In this document: piece after piece, positions 29,449 through 30,251 of the stretch
How positions within the stretch are numbered: position 1 is the stretch's first letter
Layout: every line of letters starts with the position of its first letter
From: Patescibacteria group bacterium UBA6102
GTDB taxonomy: Bacteria > Patescibacteriota > Minisyncoccia > Minisyncoccales > UBA5738
NCBI GenBank assembly: GCA_002423555.1
Contig: DIWQ01000046.1
Coordinates: 1-30,251, forward strand
DNA: 30,251 nucleotides
Direction of reading: 5' to 3'
The notes under the pieces: generated by a model
The model's input: the letters and a program-made list of their open reading frames with translations, nothing else
Database searches by the model: none
Told to the model about the DNA's origin: nothing
Made by a program: the position numbers and the translations under genes

Positions 29449-30132
29449 CTATTCTTTAATGGTGAGTTTTTTCTTTTTTTCGCGCTGGATTTTGGGAATG
29501 CGCACGGTTAAAACGCCGTCTTTCATCGCCGCGTCGGCGCGGGAAGAATCCACCTCCACGGGAAGAATGATCTTGCGCGAAAACGGTCCCCAGTAGCATT
29601 CTTCAATGAAATAATCGCCGTCTTCGGCCAGCGGATTGGGCCGTTCGCCCTTGATGATGATCACATCGTCTTCAATGACCACTTCAACGTCGTCGGCTTT
29701 GACGCCGGCAATCGCGGCTTGCGCCACCAGATCGTTTTCGGTCTGATAGACATTGACGGCCAGACGGCCCTCGTCGTTCAGCCATTCGCGATCAGCCGCT
29801 TCTTGCGCGGATATTTTTTTGTTTGGCATAGCTTTTTTGTTTTTTTCCGCTGACGGTTTCTTTTTGGGTGCGGGTTCTTCCGGCGGCGCGGTCATCTCGT
29901 CAATGTTTTCATTGGTGATGATTTTCTTTGCCGGGTCTTTTTCCTCAAAAGAAGGGATGCCCTTTTTTTTCACCGCCGCGGGCTTGGTTTTGTAGGCGGC
30001 AAACACCGCGGCGCCTTCCGGCAACAAATCTTCGCCCAAGATTGCCTCTTTTGGAGACGCTTCCGTTCCGTCGTCCGCGTTTTGATTTTGCCCCGCCCCG
30101 CCCCGCCGTAATTTTTCAAGGAAAGAAGACAT
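29449..30132 (-). CDS. Hsp20/alpha-crystallin small heat shock protein with long N-terminal extension
   Basis: A 227-residue small heat shock protein, an ATP-independent holdase for unfolding proteins. The alpha-crystallin domain covers about residues 122-220: WLNDEGRLAVNVYQTENDLVAQAAIAGVKADDVEVVIEDD, IIIKGERPNP, then CYWGPFSRKIILPVEVD and MKDGVLTVRIPK. Usual family length is 140-160 residues; here about 115 residues at the N-terminus are a charged, Lys/Pro/Glu-rich region (APPEEPAPKKKPSAEKNKKA) of low complexity and likely disorder. The start at 30132 has no clear Shine-Dalgarno. A later in-frame start (MPNKKISAQEAADREW) would give a canonical-size protein. The next spacer upstream is AT-rich. 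Confidence 0.9.
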   Translation of the reverse strand: MSSFLEKLRRGGAGQNQNADDGTEASPKEAILGEDLLPEGAAVFAAYKTKPAAVKKKGIPSFEEKDPAKKIITNENIDEMTAPPEEPAPKKKPSAEKNKKAMPNKKISAQEAADREWLNDEGRLAVNVYQTENDLVAQAAIAGVKADDVEVVIEDDVIIIKGERPNPLAEDGDYFIEECYWGPFSRKIILPVEVDSSRADAAMKDGVLTVRIPKIQREKKKKLTIKE

Positions 30133-30251
30133 ATTTCAAATTAAAAAATTAAAAATCAAAATGTAAAATAACAATGTAAAATTAGAAATTATTAAATTTA
30201 AAAATGGATGGATTTTTACATTTTGCAGACGCTTTTTGTCGCCAGCAATTT
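30133..30251. repeat. Right-edge AT-rich spacer with repeat copy
   Basis: Holds the second copy (30151-30183) of the 33-bp unit seen at 26663-26695. The last 40 bases may belong to a gene or element continuing outside the window; no frame can be supported. Confidence 0.5.

Overview
The window looks like a chromosome segment of a Candidate Phyla Radiation (Patescibacteria) bacterium. The grounds are a set of families common in those genomes: four tandem small pilins of the Patescibacteria type IV secretion (T4SS_pilin) type, two AAA ATPases with a DUF4143-like C-terminus, a CDP-archaeol-synthase-like membrane protein, a free-standing four-helix-bundle (S23-type) gene and many small proteins of unknown function. 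Intergenic spacers are AT-rich and palindromic, and most genes lack a good Shine-Dalgarno sequence. I cannot name the lineage from sequence alone.

Left part (1-4.8 kb): a DUF4143-type ATPase behind a promoter with two operator-like palindromes, a small unknown protein, a GT28/MGDG-synthase-like glycosyltransferase, a DUF378 protein, and a convergent HtrA-like protease. Then come tRNA-Arg(CCT) and a compact unit encoding a 30-residue membrane peptide with the best ribosome-binding site in the window.

4.8-12.8 kb: one co-oriented cluster with mostly about 30-bp gaps. It runs TetR regulator, FabK-like enoyl-ACP reductase, PlsC-like acyltransferase, radical SAM enzyme, membrane-fusion protein, MacB/FtsX-like permease, ABC ATPase and a truncated glycosyltransferase. 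The content suggests TetR-controlled making or remodelling of an acyl lipid plus export, which is an inference. The cluster is cut by an orphan segment and an IS481-like element (12964-14085) whose other flank is the tail of an unrelated gene, so the locus has been rearranged.

14.3-23.5 kb: tRNA-Ala(GGC), DnaA-box-like sites, a DNA-binding-like hypothetical protein whose 3' end is partly duplicated 1.7 kb away, a thioredoxin-fold/membrane CxxC pair, a 181-bp palindromic element, YraN, a second DUF4143-type ATPase, a PHP phosphoesterase, a CarS-like protein, a P-loop nucleotide kinase and a metallo-beta-lactamase-fold protein without its metal ligands.

23.5-30.25 kb: an S23-type gene bounded by perfect 35-bp inverted repeats, gyrA with an in-frame palindromic insertion, a methyltransferase, the four-pilin array with REP-like palindromes, tRNA-Leu(TAG) and a convergent Hsp20 with a long N-terminal extension. 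No rRNA and no CRISPR array were seen.
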